DNA of 15,265 nt from CAYYNP01 sp964472545. GTDB lineage: Bacteria; Planctomycetota; Planctomycetia; Pirellulales; Thermoguttaceae. The notes beneath the pieces were generated by a model, which searched no databases, was not told where the DNA came from, and saw only the letters and a program-made list of their open reading frames with translations. The translations under genes and the position numbers were made by a program. The DNA is taken from positions 1-15,265 of the forward strand of contig CAYYNP010000241.1 in assembly GCA_964472545.1 (NCBI GenBank). The letters are read 5' to 3'. Shown here piece after piece: positions 13,214 through 15,265 of this stretch (positions are counted from its first letter, which is position 1; each line of letters begins with the position of its first letter).

Positions 13214-14275
13214 ATGACGACCACTTGCCCGCCGGTTCGAGCGGCATTGCTGCCAGTGCTAGCAGTGTGCGCGGCGATCGGCCTCAGCGGATGCCATCCG
13301 ATCGACTTCTACGAATCTCCGCCGCCGCTAAGCCCGAAAATGGACACGCCACACGAGCGGTCGTTGGTCTCGCTGCCGACTTATCGCATCGAGCCGCCCG
13401 ATTTGATCCAGATCGAGATGCTCAAGCAGATCCCTTTGCCGCCCTATCGCGCGCAGGTCTACGACGTGCTGCAAATCCAGGTGGTGGGCACGCTGCTCGA
13501 TCAGCCGATCAACGACTACTACCTAATCGAAGGTGAGGGCTGGATCGACTTGGGAGCGGCCTATGGCAAGGTCTACGTGGTGGGGATGACGATCGAGGAG
13601 ATCAAGGCGGCGACCACCCGCCATTTGACCCAAGTGCTGGTCAGCCCGGGCGTTTCGGTCCAATTGGCTCGGGCCTCGGGTACCCAGCCGGTGACCGGCG
13701 AGTATCTCGTCTCGCTCGATGGCACGGTCAACCTGCGGCAATACGGACGCGTGGAGTTGGCCGGCCTGACGATCGCCGAAGCCACCGCGGCGCTGGAGAG
13801 GCATCTGTCGCAGTATTTCGATTCGCCGGAGGCCACGGTCAACGTGATTGCCTACAACAGCAAGGTCTACTACGTGATCACCGAAGGGGCCAGCCTGGGC
13901 GACAACATCGTCCGTATGCCGATTACCGGCAAAGAGACGGTCTTAGACGCGCTGAGCCAAATTGGAGGATTGTCCCAACTGTCTAGCGAGAAGATCTGGA
14001 TTGCGCGACCCACGCCGGGAAACCTCGCCTATGAACAGATCCTCCCGGTCAACTACACGGCGATCACCCGCGGCGCCGCATCGGCCACCAACTACCAGAT
14101 CTTGCCCGGCGATCGCGTGTTTATCGCCGAGAACCGTCTGGTTTCGCTGAGCAACTTCATCTCCCGGGTGACCGGCCCATTCGAGCGGATCGCAGGTATG
14201 ACGTCACTTGGGGCGTCGACCGTACGCAACATGCAGACACTCGGGCGCGGGTATAACCAGAACAGGGGAAGGTAG
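13214..14275 (+). CDS. Polysaccharide export outer-membrane lipoprotein (Wza-type)
   Basis: Such proteins form the outer-membrane channel for export of capsule or exopolysaccharide. The 353-residue product starts with a lipoprotein signal peptide; the lipobox is LSGC with Cys27 as lipidation site. A polysaccharide-export domain begins at YRIEPPDLIQIEML (57-70). Two similar units follow: 106-151, with GMTIEEIKAATTRHLTQVL, and 168-213, with GLTIAEATAALERHLSQYF. This looks like an internal duplication. A soluble-ligand-binding (SLBB) unit covers about 217-306, ending NYQILPGDRVFIAEN. Wza itself is a similar length, but no kinase (Wzc), polymerase or transferase gene lies nearby in the window. 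The start has GAGG about 10 bases upstream. It may work with the secreted protein encoded next; that is inference from position. Confidence 0.9.
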   Translation: MTTTCPPVRAALLPVLAVCAAIGLSGCHPIDFYESPPPLSPKMDTPHERSLVSLPTYRIEPPDLIQIEMLKQIPLPPYRAQVYDVLQIQVVGTLLDQPINDYYLIEGEGWIDLGAAYGKVYVVGMTIEEIKAATTRHLTQVLVSPGVSVQLARASGTQPVTGEYLVSLDGTVNLRQYGRVELAGLTIAEATAALERHLSQYFDSPEATVNVIAYNSKVYYVITEGASLGDNIVRMPITGKETVLDALSQIGGLSQLSSEKIWIARPTPGNLAYEQILPVNYTAITRGAASATNYQILPGDRVFIAENRLVSLSNFISRVTGPFERIAGMTSLGASTVRNMQTLGRGYNQNRGR

Positions 14276-14300
14276 CTGGCCGCTTGGGGGGCGCTGTTGA

Positions 14301-14329
14301 TTGTCTGATCGGCTCGTGTCGTGTAGAAT
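14301..14329 (+). promoter_or_regulatory. Sigma-70-type promoter for the secreted protein gene
   Basis: TTGTCT (14301-14306, four of six matches) and TAGAAT (14324-14329, five of six) are separated by 17 bases. A separate promoter here means the gene at 14402 need not depend on the export gene. The leader is about 65 bases and ends with a GGAGGA ribosome site. Confidence 0.5.
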
Positions 14330-14401
14330 CATAGTGGGCTGTAAGGGATTGAGGGTATCGAAGGGCTTGGCTCTTTCGAGTCGGGACTGGAGGAAAGAAC
14401 G

Positions 14402-15166
14402 ATGCACGCAGCCATTGGAACACTGTCGTTGCTGATGGGGGGTCTGGTATTGCCGGACGTCGTTCCGCCCACCGGGATTTCCGGCGGGACGGTCTATCAG
14501 CGGCCCGCCACGGATTTGGGCGTCAGCAGACCGCAATCGGCGTATCGGCCCGGCTCGGCCTATCGCAGCGGCGGCCGAACCTCCTCGCCACTAACCCAAG
14601 GCGGCGCCCGGGCTGGCGGCCAGAATTCGTTTGTCCCGCTGGCCCCGACGAATCCTTCCGCCGGCGTGGACCGCTTTCCTTGGGCTCCACCGACGGCGGG
14701 GGCTCCCACCGACCCAACCGGCAGAGCGGCGGGAACGTCCGCCGGCCGCGCGGGTCCCTACGACATGCCCACCCGAGCCCGGCCTTCTTATACTCCGCAG
14801 CCGTCTTCATCGGTGCGCCGTCCGGGGCCGGTTCGCACCGGCGGCACGAGCGCCGGTTCGGCCACCGCCAACAAGCCCTTCTCTGAACACCGCCGCCAAC
14901 GTCTGACCAGCCCGTACATGCAGCTCTACCGCCGCACTAACGCCTACGGCACCAGCGATAACTGGAACGAGTTGGTGCGTCCGGCGCTAGAGTTGCAGCA
15001 GCAGACGCAACAACTCCGCAGAGACGTGCGTGGCCTGCAAGGTGCCACCCGCAGCCAAGGGCTCGACCTGAGAACCCTCGGCCGGGCAACGCAGAACCTG
15101 CAAGGCTCCGGCAATCGCCAGTACTACATGAACTACGGCGGCTACTTCCCGGCGCTGGGTCGATAG
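14402..15166 (+). CDS. Secreted low-complexity hypothetical protein
   Basis: A 254-residue protein with a short hydrophobic N-terminus (MHAAIGTLSLLMGGLVLP), a possible signal peptide without a strong basic region. Residues about 25-165 are rich in Gly, Ser, Pro, Arg and Ala and likely disordered. From about 165 it becomes ordered: HRRQRLTSPYMQLYRR, then a Gln-rich coiled-coil-like stretch (ALELQQQTQQLRRDVRGLQ), ending in YYMNYGGYFPALGR. The well-defined C-terminus suggests a conserved contact site. The ribosome site GGAGGA is 7-8 bases from ATG 14402. It follows the export lipoprotein by 126 bases and has its own promoter. I do not recognise the family; a cell-surface role is only suggested by the signal peptide and neighbour. 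Confidence 0.75.
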   Translation: MHAAIGTLSLLMGGLVLPDVVPPTGISGGTVYQRPATDLGVSRPQSAYRPGSAYRSGGRTSSPLTQGGARAGGQNSFVPLAPTNPSAGVDRFPWAPPTAGAPTDPTGRAAGTSAGRAGPYDMPTRARPSYTPQPSSSVRRPGPVRTGGTSAGSATANKPFSEHRRQRLTSPYMQLYRRTNAYGTSDNWNELVRPALELQQQTQQLRRDVRGLQGATRSQGLDLRTLGRATQNLQGSGNRQYYMNYGGYFPALGR

Positions 15167-15211
15167 TTCGCCGAAAACGTGGGCTAGTGTCGGCAACGAA
15201 AAGGGGGCACC

Positions 15212-15265
15212 GAAAAGGGGACAGGTCCAATTTGTGCGAAGCACCCTTCGGGCCGTTCCGGCAAA
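15212..15265. repeat. Dispersed palindromic repeat, copy 2 (cut by the window edge)
   Basis: The left arm GAAAAGGGGACAGGTCCAA and the loop are visible; the right arm lies beyond the window. Bases 15231-15265 are identical to 6140-6174 in copy 1, while the outer stem differs. It follows the secreted protein gene by 45 bases. Confidence 0.85.

Overview
The window looks like a piece of a planctomycete chromosome, probably of the Pirellulales type. I infer this from the high GC content, the weak or absent Shine-Dalgarno sequences before many genes, the DUF3467 gene, the dnaA-dnaN-DUF721-gyrB gene order, and the number of palindromic repeats between genes. No rRNA, tRNA, CRISPR array, insertion sequence or phage gene was seen.

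Layout. Positions 1-1650 hold two minus-strand genes: scpB (chromosome segregation, running off the left edge) and, upstream of it, a membrane-anchored hypothetical gene. Positions 1651-2108 separate these from a divergent cysteine desulfurase gene (2109-3263, plus). After a nested palindromic repeat comes the replication core, all on the plus strand: a short divergent dnaA (3489-4580), a 405-base gap with features of a replication origin or at least a control region (4581-4985), dnaN (4986-6107), a perfect 26-bp inverted repeat, dciA/DUF721 (6221-6523), a four-unit 14-bp tandem repeat, and gyrB (6653-9214). recF, often found between dnaN and gyrB, is absent.

Downstream lie two small plus-strand genes, each preceded by a long inverted repeat: a minimal beta-carbonic-anhydrase-like protein (9381-9752) and an ERI-1-type DEDDh exonuclease (9958-10587). 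Facing them on the minus strand are a second cysteine desulfurase (10620-11762), a DUF3467 protein (11910-12305) and a 93-residue hypothetical protein (12571-12852). The right end carries a polysaccharide-export outer-membrane lipoprotein (13214-14275) and a secreted low-complexity protein (14402-15166). The window stops inside a second copy of the repeat found between dnaN and dciA.

How it fits together. DnaA, the beta clamp, the helicase operator DciA, gyrase B and ScpB cover initiation, elongation, helicase supply, supercoiling and segregation, as expected near a bacterial origin. The most unusual points are a DnaA that lacks domains I and II and the sensor II arginine, the neighbouring degenerate DnaA-box-like sites, a possible 23-codon leader ORF before dnaN, and a repeat family whose stem changes on both arms while its loop stays fixed. 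I did not find a clear new multi-gene system; the replication-initiation arrangement is the best candidate for something undescribed.
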